A stretch of DNA of 64,000 nucleotides from Methylocystis sp. ATCC 49242 (GTDB lineage Bacteria > Pseudomonadota > Alphaproteobacteria > Rhizobiales > Beijerinckiaceae). Position 1 is the stretch's first letter. Every line of letters begins with the position of its first letter. The notes below the pieces were generated by a model. It saw only the letters and a list, made by a program, of their open reading frames with translations. It had not been told where the DNA came from and searched no databases. Made by a program: the position numbers and the translations under genes. Of the stretch, positions 19,282 to 28,367 are shown piece after piece. The stretch is from contig NZ_KE124774.1 in assembly GCF_000188155.2 (NCBI RefSeq), forward strand, positions 1,090,736 through 1,154,735. Reading direction: 5' to 3'.

Positions 19282-20211
19282 ATGCGGATCAGAATTCTGG
19301 GATCGGGCGCCGGCGGCGGCTTCCCGCAATGGAACTGCAATTGCGCCAATTGCCGCGCGGTGCGCGACGGCGTCGCCGGCTATGTCCGACGCACGCAGTC
19401 GTCCCTCGCGGTGAGCGCGGACGGCGCCAATTGGGTTTTGCTCAACGCCTCTCCCGACCTGCGCGAGCAGATCGCCGCTGCGCCGGAGCTTTCGCCGCGC
19501 CATGACGACCCCCTGCGCGCAAGTCCGATCAAGGCCGTCGCGCTCACCAATGGCGACGTCGATCATGTCGCGGGGCTGCTGAACCTGCGCGAGGCGCAGC
19601 CCTTCAGCGTCTACGCCGCGCAACGCGTCCTCGATGCGCTCAAGGCCAATCCGATCTTCTCGATCCTGCAGCCCGCGCTCGTGCCGCGCATCGAATTGCA
19701 GATGGACCAGCCGATTGCGCTTTCCGGCGCGGGCGTCGATCTCGGGCTTTCGATTCGCGCCTTTCCGGTTCCCGGCAAGATCGCGCTCTATCTAGAGGAC
19801 GCGAACGCGCCGAATTTCGGCACCAGCGCAGGCGACACGCTCGGCCTCGAAGTCATCGAATCGAAGACGGGCAAGTCCTTCTTCTACATTCCCGGCTGCG
19901 CCAGGGTGGACGCGCCGCTCGCCGCCCGGCTGAAGGACGCCGCGCTCGTCTTCTTCGACGGCACGCTGTTCCATGAAAACGAAATGATCGAACAGGGGCT
20001 GATGGGCAAGACCGGCTCGCGCATGGGCCACGTGAACATGAGCGGCGATGACGGCTCGATGGCCGCATTCGCCCCGCTCAATGTCGCGCGCAAGATTTAC
20101 GTCCACATCAATAATTCAAACCCGGTGCTCAACGAATTCTCCGACGAATACCGTGTCGCGCAGACGGCGGGCTGGGAAATCGGCGAGGACGGCATGGAGG
20201 TGAGGCTATGA
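19282..20211 (+). CDS. pqqB: Pyrroloquinoline quinone biosynthesis protein PqqB
   Basis: A 309-residue metallo-beta-lactamase-fold oxygenase that hydroxylates the tyrosine of the crosslinked PqqA dipeptide. The start MRIRILGSGAGGGFPQWNCN is characteristic, and the metal-site region TNGDVDHVAGLLNL is present. ATG 19282 is chosen over a 39-codon N-terminal extension because the family begins here and GGGAGGAG lies not far upstream. pqqC follows with a four-base overlap. No pqqA-like peptide gene is visible upstream or elsewhere in the window. Confidence 0.96.
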   Translation: MRIRILGSGAGGGFPQWNCNCANCRAVRDGVAGYVRRTQSSLAVSADGANWVLLNASPDLREQIAAAPELSPRHDDPLRASPIKAVALTNGDVDHVAGLLNLREAQPFSVYAAQRVLDALKANPIFSILQPALVPRIELQMDQPIALSGAGVDLGLSIRAFPVPGKIALYLEDANAPNFGTSAGDTLGLEVIESKTGKSFFYIPGCARVDAPLAARLKDAALVFFDGTLFHENEMIEQGLMGKTGSRMGHVNMSGDDGSMAAFAPLNVARKIYVHINNSNPVLNEFSDEYRVAQTAGWEIGEDGMEVRL

Positions 20212-20969
20212 ATGAGATCGTGACCGCCGACTGGCGCGACGCAGCGCCGCTCTCCCGGGAAGATTTCGAAGCCGCGATCCGCAACGTCGGCGTCGAGCGC
20301 TACCACGACAAGCACGAGTTCCATAAGCTGCTGCACGGCGGCAAGCTGAACAGGAACCAGGTCGCGGCATGGGCGCTCAATCGCTACTGCTATCAGGAGG
20401 CCGTGCCGCGCAAGGACGCCGCCTTCATGAGCCGGGTGCACGACCGCGAATTGCGCCGCGAATGGATTCACCGCATCCACGATCACGACGGACTCGGCGA
20501 GGAAGGCGGCGGCATCGAGCGCTGGCTGGTGCTCACCGACGCGCTCGGCTTTTCACGCGAGTATGTCGCCTCACGCCGCGGCGCCCTGCCCGCGACGAAA
20601 TTCGCGGTCGAGGCCTATGTGCGCTTTGTCGTCGAGCAGCCGCTCGTCGTCGCTGTTGCGTCGTCGCTGACCGAGCTTTTCGCTCCCTCGATCCATCGCG
20701 AGCGCATCGCCGGGATGCTGGAGAATTACGATTTCGTGGACGACCATGTGATGGCCTATTTCAAGCGCCGGCTCTCGCAGGCGCCGCGCGACTCGGAATT
20801 CGCGCTCGGTTACGTCCTGGAAAACGCCCGCACGCGCGAGGAGCAGGAAGCCTGCGTCGGCGCCGTGCGCTTCAAATGCGACGTCTTGTGGGCGCAGCTC
20901 GACGCCTTAAATCACGCATATGTCACGCCCGGGCTGATACCTCCGGGCGCGTGGCGTCCGGGCGAGTAA
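20208..20969 (+). CDS. pqqC: Pyrroloquinoline-quinone synthase PqqC
   Basis: A 253-residue cofactor-free oxidase that performs the final ring closure and oxidation to PQQ. Recognisable stretches are VERYHDKHEFHKLLHGG, AWALNRYCYQEAVPRKDA and YDFVDDHVMAYFKRRL. ATG 20208 overlaps the pqqB stop (ATGA). PQQ serves periplasmic methanol and other alcohol dehydrogenases, which fits a methylotroph. Confidence 0.97.
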   Translation: MNEIVTADWRDAAPLSREDFEAAIRNVGVERYHDKHEFHKLLHGGKLNRNQVAAWALNRYCYQEAVPRKDAAFMSRVHDRELRREWIHRIHDHDGLGEEGGGIERWLVLTDALGFSREYVASRRGALPATKFAVEAYVRFVVEQPLVVAVASSLTELFAPSIHRERIAGMLENYDFVDDHVMAYFKRRLSQAPRDSEFALGYVLENARTREEQEACVGAVRFKCDVLWAQLDALNHAYVTPGLIPPGAWRPGE

Positions 20970-21019
20970 CGGACAGCGAATAGCTCCGATCGATCGACAT
21001 CGACGGACAGGGAAGAAAA

Positions 21020-22483
21020 ATGGCAGCGCGCTACATCATCGGCCCCGAGTCGCGGCCCGCTTTCACACGTTATTCGCGACTGCATGAGGATCGCGCGCGC
21101 GAGCGGACCGTTATTCTCGCGCCCGAGCGCGCCTATGAACTCGATCCCATCGGCCTGATCGTGCTCCACGCGATCGATGGAAGGACGAGCGTGGGGGATC
21201 TCTGCGCGCGTCTCGCACAGCAATATGCGGCGCCGCTGGAAGTCATTACGCGTGACGTAACGGCGCTGCTGCAGGGCCTTGCGGACAAGCGCCTGCTACG
21301 AGACGGCGTCGATCCGTTCTCGCCGCCAAAACCCTCGGCTTTTGCTTCTTCGATTGCGCCCTTCGCCGGCGGCCCCGCCGGACTTCTCGCTGAGCTCACG
21401 CATCGCTGCCCATTGCAGTGCCCCTATTGCTCCAATCCGCTGGAGCTCGAGCGCGCCAATACGGAAATGACCGCCGATCAATGGGGCGAGACTTTCCGAC
21501 AGGCGGCGTCGATCGGCGCGCTGCAACTGCATCTCTCCGGCGGCGAACCGACGGCGCGACGCGATCTCGAGGAAATACTCGCTCACGCCGTCGACGCGGG
21601 GCTCTACACGAATCTCGTCACCTCCGCCGTGCTGTTGACGCGCGAGCGGCTGGAGCGCCTCGCCGAGATCGGCCTCGACCATGTGCAGGTGTCGATTCAG
21701 GACGTCGTCCCGGAGAGCGCCGATCGCATTTCCGCTTACGCGGGAGGCGTGCCGAAGAAGCGCGACGTCGCGCGCTGGACCCGCGAGCTTGGCCTCGGCC
21801 TCACGATCAACGCGCCGATGCACCGCCAGAATATCGCGCATCTGCCGCAGATCATCGACTTCGCGGTCGAGGTGGACGCACAGCGCATCGAGATCGCCCA
21901 TATCCAATATTACGCCTGGGCGCAGGTGAATCGCGCCGCGCTCATTCCCACGCGCGAAACTTTTATGGAGACCGTAACGATCGTCGAGGAAGCGAAAAAG
22001 CGGCTCCAGGGCGTGCTGAACTTCGACTTCGTCATCCACGACCATTACGCGACGCGTCCGAAGCAATGCACCGGCGGCTGGGGCCGTTCGATCATGGCGG
22101 TTACGCCATCCGGAAAAGCCCTGCCATGCCACGCCGCACAGACACTGCCGGGTCTAATATTCGACGACGTGCGCGAGCGGCCGCTGGGCGATATCTGGCT
22201 CAACGGCTCGGCGTTCAACGCCTATCGCGGCACGGGCTGGATGAAGGAGCCTTGCGTTTCCTGCGACCGGCGTGAAATCGATCTGGGCGGCTGCCGCTGC
22301 CAGGCTTTCGCGGTCACCGGCGATCCGGCAGCGACCGATCCCGCCTGCCATCTCTCGCCCGATCACGCACGCTTTGCCGCCTTCGCCGAAACGGAATCCC
22401 ATGCGCCGGCGCCGGAGTTCATCTACCGTCGGGTCGGCGGCGCGCCACAGGCGTCGCCGGGCCTCGTCAAAGAGCAGGCCTAA
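21020..22483 (+). CDS. pqqDE: PqqD-PqqE fusion: PqqA-binding chaperone and radical SAM peptide cyclase
   Basis: A 487-residue fusion. Residues 1-95 are PqqD (RPAFTRYSRLHEDR, PERAYELDPIGLIVLHAIDG), a RiPP recognition element that delivers PqqA. Residues 118-470 are PqqE, a radical SAM enzyme with the cluster motif Cys130-x3-Cys134-x2-Cys137 (THRCPLQCPYCSN), the conserved HLSGGEP, and a cysteine-rich SPASM region (CHAAQ, CVSCDRR, GGCRCQAFAVTGD). It forms the Glu-Tyr C-C crosslink in PqqA. Fusion of pqqD to pqqE is known in methylotrophs. It completes a B-C-DE run. Confidence 0.96.
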   Translation: MAARYIIGPESRPAFTRYSRLHEDRARERTVILAPERAYELDPIGLIVLHAIDGRTSVGDLCARLAQQYAAPLEVITRDVTALLQGLADKRLLRDGVDPFSPPKPSAFASSIAPFAGGPAGLLAELTHRCPLQCPYCSNPLELERANTEMTADQWGETFRQAASIGALQLHLSGGEPTARRDLEEILAHAVDAGLYTNLVTSAVLLTRERLERLAEIGLDHVQVSIQDVVPESADRISAYAGGVPKKRDVARWTRELGLGLTINAPMHRQNIAHLPQIIDFAVEVDAQRIEIAHIQYYAWAQVNRAALIPTRETFMETVTIVEEAKKRLQGVLNFDFVIHDHYATRPKQCTGGWGRSIMAVTPSGKALPCHAAQTLPGLIFDDVRERPLGDIWLNGSAFNAYRGTGWMKEPCVSCDRREIDLGGCRCQAFAVTGDPAATDPACHLSPDHARFAAFAETESHAPAPEFIYRRVGGAPQASPGLVKEQA

Positions 22484-22489
22484 GTTGGC

Positions 22490-22963
22490 CTAACGCGTTG
22501 GCGCGGCGGCGGGATCGTCGCGGGGGTCGAGGTAATTGATCTTCATCGGTCCCACGCCGTTCACCTGAACCACGGCGTCTTCATTCGCGACGAGCCAATG
22601 CTCTACCCCCGGCGGGATGGCGACGAAGTCGCCCGCGTGAACGAATTTTTCGACGCCGGGATCGATCTGCTTGCCCTGACCGAAACGAAACGCGCCGGAG
22701 ATCACGGTCAGCAATTCCATGTCTTCATGCGAATGCGCCGCGATCTGATAGCCGCCCGGCGCCCGCAGCCGTATCACGAACGGCCCCGCCTTGGTCGGGT
22801 CGCCGAACAGCGTCGCGACCTCGGCGCCACGCTGAAACGCGCCTGGCGCGGCTTTCCAGACAAGCCCGTTCGCGAGCACGACCGAAGCCGATTCCGCCAC
22901 CGCTCCGGACGAGCTGAAAGCGAAAAAAGCGCCAGCAGAAATTTGGAGTGCGAAGGTCCGCAT
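22490..22963 (-). CDS. Secreted cupin-domain protein
   Basis: A 157-residue protein with a signal peptide (about residues 1-23, ending AVA) and one cupin barrel. The first metal motif region is AAHSHEDMELLTVISG and the second is AIPPGVEHWLV. ATG 22963 has a strong GGAGGAG ribosome site, so the longer frame is rejected. It is convergent with pqqDE, with stop codons a few bases apart. The substrate is unknown; a periplasmic single-domain cupin may be an enzyme or a binding protein. Confidence 0.85.
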   Translation of the reverse strand: MRTFALQISAGAFFAFSSSGAVAESASVVLANGLVWKAAPGAFQRGAEVATLFGDPTKAGPFVIRLRAPGGYQIAAHSHEDMELLTVISGAFRFGQGKQIDPGVEKFVHAGDFVAIPPGVEHWLVANEDAVVQVNGVGPMKINYLDPRDDPAAAPTR

Positions 22964-23147
22964 GGCTTTCTCCTCCGTCGATTTCCCTCTCATGAGAAAT
23001 AGGGCGGCGCAGCGGCGGTTAACTCTTCAGGGGCCGTAAATTTTCGATTGCGGTAACAAAAGAGCAACCTCCCCCATGCATATTTATCGCCGTCTCGCGG
23101 AGTTAATCATTTGTTTCGCATACGAGTCGCGTCATGGAGTTGAGTGC

Positions 23148-23552
23148 ATGAAATCGCGGGATACACTTGTTCGTCTGAAGCGCTTCCAGGCCGAGGAAAA
23201 GCGCCGGCGCGTCGTCCAGCTGAATGCGATGATCGCGGAATTCACGCGCATGTCGACAGAGCTCGACCGCGAAATCGCTCTCGAAGAGCAGCGCGCCAAT
23301 ATCAGCGACCCCAATCATTTCGCCTATCCGACCTACGCCCGCGCAGCGCGCACGCGTCGCGACAATATCGTCGCGTCGCTGACAGAATTGCGCGGTCAGC
23401 TCGAAGAAGCCGAGGCTCAATACAAGGAAGCGAATGAAGAGTTCGCCAAGGCGCAGAGCCAGGAGGCGCGTGATCGCGGAGTCGAGCGCATGGTGGACGT
23501 CGTCGCCGAACGCCGGTCGGCGGAGATGCCGGAAGCTTTCCGCCGGGCGTAA
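23148..23552 (+). CDS. fliJ: FliJ-like flagellar export chaperone
   Basis: A 134-residue, highly charged, helical coiled-coil protein (KSRDTLVRLKRFQAEEKRRR, later ELRGQLEEAEAQYKEANEEF) matching the alphaproteobacterial FliJ group, which assists the flagellar type III export ATPase. ATG 23148 has GGAG 10 bases upstream. No other flagellar gene is nearby, which is unusual; in relatives it commonly stands by fliI or ctrA. A generic coiled-coil protein cannot be excluded. Confidence 0.75.
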   Translation: MKSRDTLVRLKRFQAEEKRRRVVQLNAMIAEFTRMSTELDREIALEEQRANISDPNHFAYPTYARAARTRRDNIVASLTELRGQLEEAEAQYKEANEEFAKAQSQEARDRGVERMVDVVAERRSAEMPEAFRRA

Positions 23553-23638
23553 ATCCCGAAAAGACGCGCAGCCGCGATTTACGCCGCGGCGCGCGAAGAG
23601 ACAGTCAGAACCAACAGCCGGCGCCGAAAAGCGCGACC

Positions 23639-24493
23639 TTAGTCGTCGCCAGCGCCGGATGCGCGCTCGAAGGATTCGGGAAACTTCGCCTCGGTCGTGC
23701 CCTTGAGCACGGAAAACCCATACAGAGCGATGAGGAAAAGCGACGCGCCCTTGAAGGCGCGCGCCTCCGGCCCCGGCGAGCGGATATGGGCAAGCGCTTC
23801 CTTCAGGCGATCGGCGTAAGCGACGCGCATCGCCTCGAGATAGGCTTGACCCCTGCGGCTTGCGGCGTCGCGCGTGAGCACATAGCCCTCCGCAAAAAGC
23901 GCGGCGACGGCGGCGACCATCAGGAAAAGCAGATAGGAGACGTTCTGCCCCTCAGCAAAAGCCATCTGGAGCTTCACGCCCGCGACGGCGACGATGAGAA
24001 TGGCGCCGATGATCTCCAGACGGCGTCTCCAGACCTTGACGGACGGCGGCTGCAACAGATCGTCGGCCGCGAGCCGATCCCGCACCGGCTGAAGCTGCTG
24101 CTCCAGCGCGTTCCGGAGCGAGCGATCCTCCAGTAGTTCTTGCGCGGTCGGCCCGTTTCGCACGGCCTCCAGCACGCGCAATTCGAGAGCGTTCATGTCA
24201 CCGCTCTGAGGCGCGGCGCCGGTCGGGACAATGCGCGACTCCGGCCCGAGAACGACGAATCCCCGCTCATCGAGGTCGTAAACCAGCGTGCGGATGACCT
24301 GATTCACGCCGCCCTGAAGGTAAGCGACCTCCATCGCGTCCGGCGTCTGCGGAACCGGCGGCGGCGGACGACGGCCAGTGCGATCCGCGAAATGAATGAC
24401 GAGAAAGGTCGTCGCCAGCACGGCGATGACGACGACGCCGAAGAAGTTGAGAAACTCGGGGCCGGAAAGATTGAAGAACGGTAGATCCTGCAA
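23639..24493 (-). CDS. Membrane protein of the TIGR04222 type
   Basis: A 284-residue protein with an N-terminal helix (about 12-34), a soluble middle containing PDAMEVAYLQGG and ERGFV, and two to three C-terminal helices (about 157-205 and 247-262). The segment AYLQGGVNQVIRTLVYDLDE resembles the uncharacterised TIGR04222 membrane family. The usual Gly/Cys-rich tail of that family is absent. It lies 11 bases downstream of ctaA on the same strand and may be co-transcribed. Function unknown. Confidence 0.6.
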   Translation of the reverse strand: MQDLPFFNLSGPEFLNFFGVVVIAVLATTFLVIHFADRTGRRPPPPVPQTPDAMEVAYLQGGVNQVIRTLVYDLDERGFVVLGPESRIVPTGAAPQSGDMNALELRVLEAVRNGPTAQELLEDRSLRNALEQQLQPVRDRLAADDLLQPPSVKVWRRRLEIIGAILIVAVAGVKLQMAFAEGQNVSYLLFLMVAAVAALFAEGYVLTRDAASRRGQAYLEAMRVAYADRLKEALAHIRSPGPEARAFKGASLFLIALYGFSVLKGTTEAKFPESFERASGAGDD

Positions 24494-24504
24494 GGCGAAA
24501 CTCC

Positions 24505-25617
24505 TCAGCCTGCGAAAACGTCATCGAAAAGACGGCGCGCCTGAAGCGTCGCGACCGCCAGCACAGCCATGCCGATCGCCTGATGCGCGAGCGCAAGCAA
24601 CAGATGCGGCGTTCCGGCGAAGGGCGGCTCGACCAGCACGAGCGTCGCAACGCCCAGTGCGATCTGCATCAGCACATGCCCAAAAACGATGATCGCGCCG
24701 CGCCGCGCCTTTCCCTCGACGTTCACCAATACGTCGATGAGATGCAGGCTCGCCACGGCGAGGATCACATAGGCGATCATGCGGTGGAAGAATTGCGCAG
24801 TCACCGGGTTGTCGACGAGATTCGTCCAGACAGGATCGAGCCGCCAGAGCACCTCTGACGACGGGATGAAGACGCCGTCCATCAATGGCCAGGTGTTGTT
24901 GACGAGCCCCGCGCGCAGGCCAGCGACAATCCCGCCCGCGAAAATCTGCAGGAACACGAGCCCGAGCAGCATGGTGGCCACCGTGCGCAGCCGCCCCGCC
25001 CCCTCATGCACGATTGAACGTGCGCGCGGCCCAAGCCCGCCCGCGACCCAAAGGCAGGCGGAAAAGATCAAGGCCGCCAGCAACAGATGAGTCGCAAGCC
25101 GCTCCTGCGCGACCTCCGTACGGTGGATCAGTCCCGAGGAGACCATCCACCAGCCGACGCTGCCCTGCAGCGCCCCTACCGCGAGGATGCCAAGCACCTT
25201 GGGCTTTACAGATCGCGGCAGCTGTTTCGTCGCCCAGAACCAGATGAGCGGGACCGCGAAGACAACGCCGATGAGCCGCCCGAGCAGCCGGTGCGCCCAC
25301 TCCCAGGCGTAGATGAACTTGAAGCCGGACAGGTCCATGTCCGGGAACAGCTCCTTGTATTGCGGTATCTTCTTGTAGTCCTCGAAGGCTTGCTTCCACT
25401 CCGTCTCGGAGAGCGGCGGAATGACGCCCGTGACGGGCTTCCATTCGACGATGGAGAGGCCGGACTCGGTGAGGCGCGTCGCCCCGCCGACAATGACCAT
25501 CAGGAAGACGAGAGCCGCGACGACCCATAGCCAATTGCGCACGGCGATCGCATTTTCTTCGTTCGCATGCGGCCGGATCGCCGGCACGGGTTGGGGAAAA
25601 TGAAGCCAGTCTTCCAT
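24505..25617 (-). CDS. ctaA: Heme A synthase (COX15/CtaA)
   Basis: A 370-residue, eight-helix membrane oxygenase that converts heme O to heme A for aa3-type cytochrome oxidase. The signature sequences are GGATRLTESGLSIVEWKPV, EWAHRLLGR, HLLLA and FFHRMIAY, which carry the conserved heme-ligand histidines. The length fits the type 2 (alphaproteobacterial and mitochondrial) form without the cysteine pair. ATG 25617 opens MEDWLHFPQP. Confidence 0.96.
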   Translation of the reverse strand: MEDWLHFPQPVPAIRPHANEENAIAVRNWLWVVAALVFLMVIVGGATRLTESGLSIVEWKPVTGVIPPLSETEWKQAFEDYKKIPQYKELFPDMDLSGFKFIYAWEWAHRLLGRLIGVVFAVPLIWFWATKQLPRSVKPKVLGILAVGALQGSVGWWMVSSGLIHRTEVAQERLATHLLLAALIFSACLWVAGGLGPRARSIVHEGAGRLRTVATMLLGLVFLQIFAGGIVAGLRAGLVNNTWPLMDGVFIPSSEVLWRLDPVWTNLVDNPVTAQFFHRMIAYVILAVASLHLIDVLVNVEGKARRGAIIVFGHVLMQIALGVATLVLVEPPFAGTPHLLLALAHQAIGMAVLAVATLQARRLFDDVFAG

Positions 25618-25815
25618 AGCCCGCTCGCCTGAGTTGTCGTTTGTTCTGGCCGGCAGTTAAGGGATGGGGGCGACGCTTGTCCACACCTTGCGGCGGGCCG
25701 GCCGCTCGCGAGTCCGATTTTCGACTGAAAACGGCGCGCCCGGCGATGTAAGAATGCGGTCGTCTTGAGTCGAGGATGGGATGTGACCGGCAGAAGCGCG
25801 CCCGGCAGAAACGAT

Positions 25816-26427
25816 ATGGCGATGCTGCGCACGATCGGAGAGGTCGCGGAGAGTCTCGACCTTCCGCAGCATGTGCTGCGCTTCTGGGAGACGCGCTTCA
25901 AGGAAATCGATCCCGTAAAGCGCGCCGGCGGCCGGCGATTCTACCGCCCGCACGACATCGAACTCGTCGCCGCGATTCGCCATCTGCTCTACCGCGAGGG
26001 CTACACTATCAAAGGGGTGCAACGCATCCTCGCCGAGCAGGGCGTCGACGCTGTGATCGAGGACGTCCGCCGCCGCCAGAGCGGCGAGGCCGCCGTGGAG
26101 CCGCCCGCCGCGCCCCCCGAGCCCCATCGGCAGGCGACGCTCGACCTGCCGGAGCCAAAAGCGCCCGAGGTTTTTCTCGAGCCGTCGATCCTTCAGCCAA
26201 TGGAGGAGGAAGAGACAGCGCCGCCGGCTGAAGAATCGACGGAGCCGGTCGAGCAAATCGCCGAGGAACCGAAAACTGCGCCGGCGCAGATCATCCATCC
26301 GCCGGCGCTGATCGACACGCCGGTGATCGTGACGCGCCGTCTCGACGAGTCGCAGGCGCGGGTCTTGCGCGAGGCGCTGGCGGAAATCGAGGAATGCAAG
26401 CGTCTTCTGAACCTCACCCGCCGGTAG
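25816..26427 (+). CDS. MerR-family transcriptional regulator
   Basis: A 203-residue protein. The N-terminal 75 residues form a MerR helix-turn-helix ([35 protein letters not shown]). The middle is Pro/Glu-rich and probably disordered, and a short helical C-terminus follows. It lacks a metal- or drug-binding domain. In Rhizobiales this gene usually follows ihfA and precedes tRNA-Pro; here the tRNA is retained 155 bases downstream. ATG 25816 gives the family start [10 protein letters not shown]. Confidence 0.88.
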   Translation: MAMLRTIGEVAESLDLPQHVLRFWETRFKEIDPVKRAGGRRFYRPHDIELVAAIRHLLYREGYTIKGVQRILAEQGVDAVIEDVRRRQSGEAAVEPPAAPPEPHRQATLDLPEPKAPEVFLEPSILQPMEEEETAPPAEESTEPVEQIAEEPKTAPAQIIHPPALIDTPVIVTRRLDESQARVLREALAEIEECKRLLNLTRR

Positions 26428-26582
26428 GGCGAATCCGGCAAATTCGGATTGACGGGATTCGCTGTCGCTCCCGCAATTGCCGGGCGTTCAGTCGGAAAGC
26501 AGCACGCACTTTTCCTGAAACCGCGCGAAAGGCGTGATCGACGTTGCAAGCCGACGAGCGCCTCTCTATAAGGACGCCAAGT

Positions 26583-26660
26583 CGGAGTGTAGCGCAGCCC
26601 GGTTAGCGCACTTGTCTGGGGGACAAGGGGTCGTGGGTTCGAATCCCGCCACTCCGACCA
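26583..26660 (+). tRNA. tRNA-Pro (anticodon GGG), integration target
   Basis: The acceptor stem CGGAGTG pairs with CACTCCG and an encoded ACCA tail follows. The anticodon stem CTTGT/ACAAG closes a CTGGGGG loop, so the anticodon is GGG. The T arm is GTGGGTTCGAATCCCGC. The 3' half from 26615 is the left copy of the 47-bp att repeat; the tRNA is intact because the element restored its 3' end. Confidence 0.97.
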
Positions 26661-26661
26661 T
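26615..26661 (+). repeat. attL core, 47-bp direct repeat
   Basis: It begins TCTGGGGGACAAGGGG in the anticodon loop and ends with the discriminator, CCA and one extra T. It is identical over all 47 positions to 36335-36381. Confidence 0.95.
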
Positions 26662-26761
26662 AAAATCAAAGACTTACGTAAGCTAAGACAGAGCGATAAG
26701 GCGACGGGGGTTCACGGGGGGTTCAAATCCCCCGAATCGGAAATGGCCCTTGTGGCTGGCG

Positions 26762-26944
26762 CTACAGAAGCCGCCGGTTTGTCCCGTCCGACTCCAGCCC
26801 GACAAGAAAAAAGCCCGAGCGCCGCATCTTCTCGGCGGCCCATGCCGTCGAGAGGCATTGCGACCAAGACCAGCCGAGCCCGAGACGCTTGCCGTCGCGG
26901 TAGCGTTTATGGGCTCCTCTCATAACGGCGGCGCGGTCATACAT
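26762..26944 (-). CDS. Small element-borne protein, 60 aa
   Basis: It opens MYDRAAVMRGAHKRYRDGKR, then LGLGWSWSQCLSTAWAAEK. This is a basic, helix-rich small protein of a type often seen in prophages and integrative elements; function unknown. The ATG at 26944 overlaps the end of the upstream 76-residue gene, so the two are probably translated together. It is the last gene before attL. Confidence 0.6.
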   Translation of the reverse strand: MYDRAAVMRGAHKRYRDGKRLGLGWSWSQCLSTAWAAEKMRRSGFFLVGLESDGTNRRLL

Positions 26945-27167
26945 CGCCGCCGGTCCCCTGCCCCTCGAATTGCGCTCGCGCCGCTGCGGCTGCGTCTTCG
27001 ACCTGTCCCGCCAGCGCCCGGACGGCTGCGGCGTCGGCCGGATCGTGGAAGAGGTCGTCATTCTGGAGAAGCAGCCAGAGAACGCGCGACATGTCCGCAG
27101 CCGTGTCGAGATGCTGGCCAAGTTCATAGCGGCCGCCCGTGGTGGTGGTGGTGGTGGTGGTGCTCAT
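26937..27167 (-). CDS. Small element-borne protein with poly-Thr start, 76 aa
   Basis: ATG 27167 has a strong GAAGGAG site. The protein starts MS followed by eight threonines encoded by a run of ACC codons, then GGRYELGQHLDTAADMSRVL and an Ala-rich helix. The trinucleotide run (27141-27163) could slip by whole codons without a frameshift. It has acidic, helical character; function unknown. Confidence 0.65.
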   Translation of the reverse strand: MSTTTTTTTTGGRYELGQHLDTAADMSRVLWLLLQNDDLFHDPADAAAVRALAGQVEDAAAAARAQFEGQGTGGDV

Positions 27168-27404
27168 GTTCGTCTCCTTCAATGGAATAAATCGCCGCCG
27201 CGCGATCGGCCAAATCGAAGCACAGGCAAATAATTCCGGCAAGCGTCGCTGTAGAAACGCCCGTATCGGCAGCTTTAGTGGTTTTTTATACAGTATGTTT
27301 TGTCGCTCTACGAAAGCGACGAAAAAACTATTCTTTGTCGCGCCAGCTGAAAACAGGGAAGAAGGATCAAGGTGGAGTTGTCCACCTTGAAATCAATCCT
27401 TGCA

Positions 27405-27824
27405 CTACGAGGATAGTTTTTGCGCCGCGCGCAGTGCTTCAGCGTGTTCCGCAGGCCGCGCCGGCAGCGGCGGCGAGCCCGGCGGCAGGCCGGGCGTTAG
27501 GTCGGTCCCATAAAATTGCGGCGAGGCCCATCTGAGAGAATCGAGACCCGCAGCCCATGCCCGCACGAGGGCGACGTCGACCATCGCCTTGCGGCCCGCC
27601 GCTCGCGCCTCATCGGCGGGATCGAGCAGCTTCCTTTTCGCCAACAGCCGAGCCTCCGGTGGCCTGTAGACGTCGGTCAGATAGGCGAAGAGTTCGTCAG
27701 GGTCCTCCATCGCCGAAACCGCGTCGATCGCCGGAATGACAATCTGGCGAATGCGGTCCTCAGACTGAAAACGATGGATTGCGCAGCCCCGGTAGACTGC
27801 GCCGTGCGGCATGTCGTCGCCCAT
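27405..27824 (-). CDS. Hypothetical element protein, 139 aa
   Basis: It starts MGDDMPHGAVYRG at 27824, overlapping the stop of the 94-residue gene by one base; a start at 27848 is also open. The body is helical (ELFAYLTDVYRPPEARLLAK, RKAMVDVALVRAWAAGLDSL) with a proline-rich tail. I do not recognise the family. Coupling to the upstream gene and the phage-like context suggest a packaging, head-assembly or interference role, but nothing in the sequence proves it. Confidence 0.6.
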   Translation of the reverse strand: MGDDMPHGAVYRGCAIHRFQSEDRIRQIVIPAIDAVSAMEDPDELFAYLTDVYRPPEARLLAKRKLLDPADEARAAGRKAMVDVALVRAWAAGLDSLRWASPQFYGTDLTPGLPPGSPPLPARPAEHAEALRAAQKLSS

Positions 27825-28108
27825 CAGCCGCGCCGCCCATCCAGCCATTGGATCACGTGCGTTTCCGGCCCTGCCTCCGACTCCTCGCGAACGCCGTCGC
27901 CGCCGAGCAGGGTCCGCAAAACCTGGCCCTTCACATGCGCCGGCGTGTCGGGGTCAGTCGCCAGGCGGCCCAACAACCGCCGCACGTCTCCCTTGCTCAG
28001 TTCCGGGGAGGATTCAATAAGGCGCTGCAATTGCTGCGCCTTCGTCGGCCGGCCGCCGCGGTTGGGCGCGGGCTTTGCTGGAACCTTTTTCGCTCGTTTT
28101 GTGACCAT
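27824..28108 (-). CDS. Basic small protein, 94 aa (possible small-terminase-like)
   Basis: ATG 28108 follows AAGGA. It has a very basic N-terminus (TKRAKKVPAKPAPNRGGRPT) followed by a helical region (AQQLQRLIESSPELSKGDVR). A basic head with a GRPT motif is seen in some phage small terminases and DNA-binding proteins; this is suggestive only. No large-terminase partner is found in the element. Confidence 0.55.
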   Translation of the reverse strand: MVTKRAKKVPAKPAPNRGGRPTKAQQLQRLIESSPELSKGDVRRLLGRLATDPDTPAHVKGQVLRTLLGGDGVREESEAGPETHVIQWLDGRRG

Positions 28109-28367
28109 GTTCCTTAAACTCGCAATAATGGGGATATATTCGCACAAATACCGCGAAAAATGGGTAATAGCAACCAACATACGCCCGCAATCCTACGATT
28201 TAGGCCATTTTTCCTATTCTCGCGCGGACATCGCCGCGTGAGCCCCTCACCGGTGCTACGCCCCTGATTTCAGGAAGGTTTGACCCTCCCCCCTGGCAGG
28301 GAGAGCGGGGCGCGCGCCGATACATCCACGGTCGCGACGCCCCATATCAGGCGACATTGCCGCCGGA

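Noticed and set aside
26193-26669. Reverse frame across the tRNA-Pro gene
   Set aside because: It reads antisense through the MerR gene and the tRNA; no ribosome site and no coding character.
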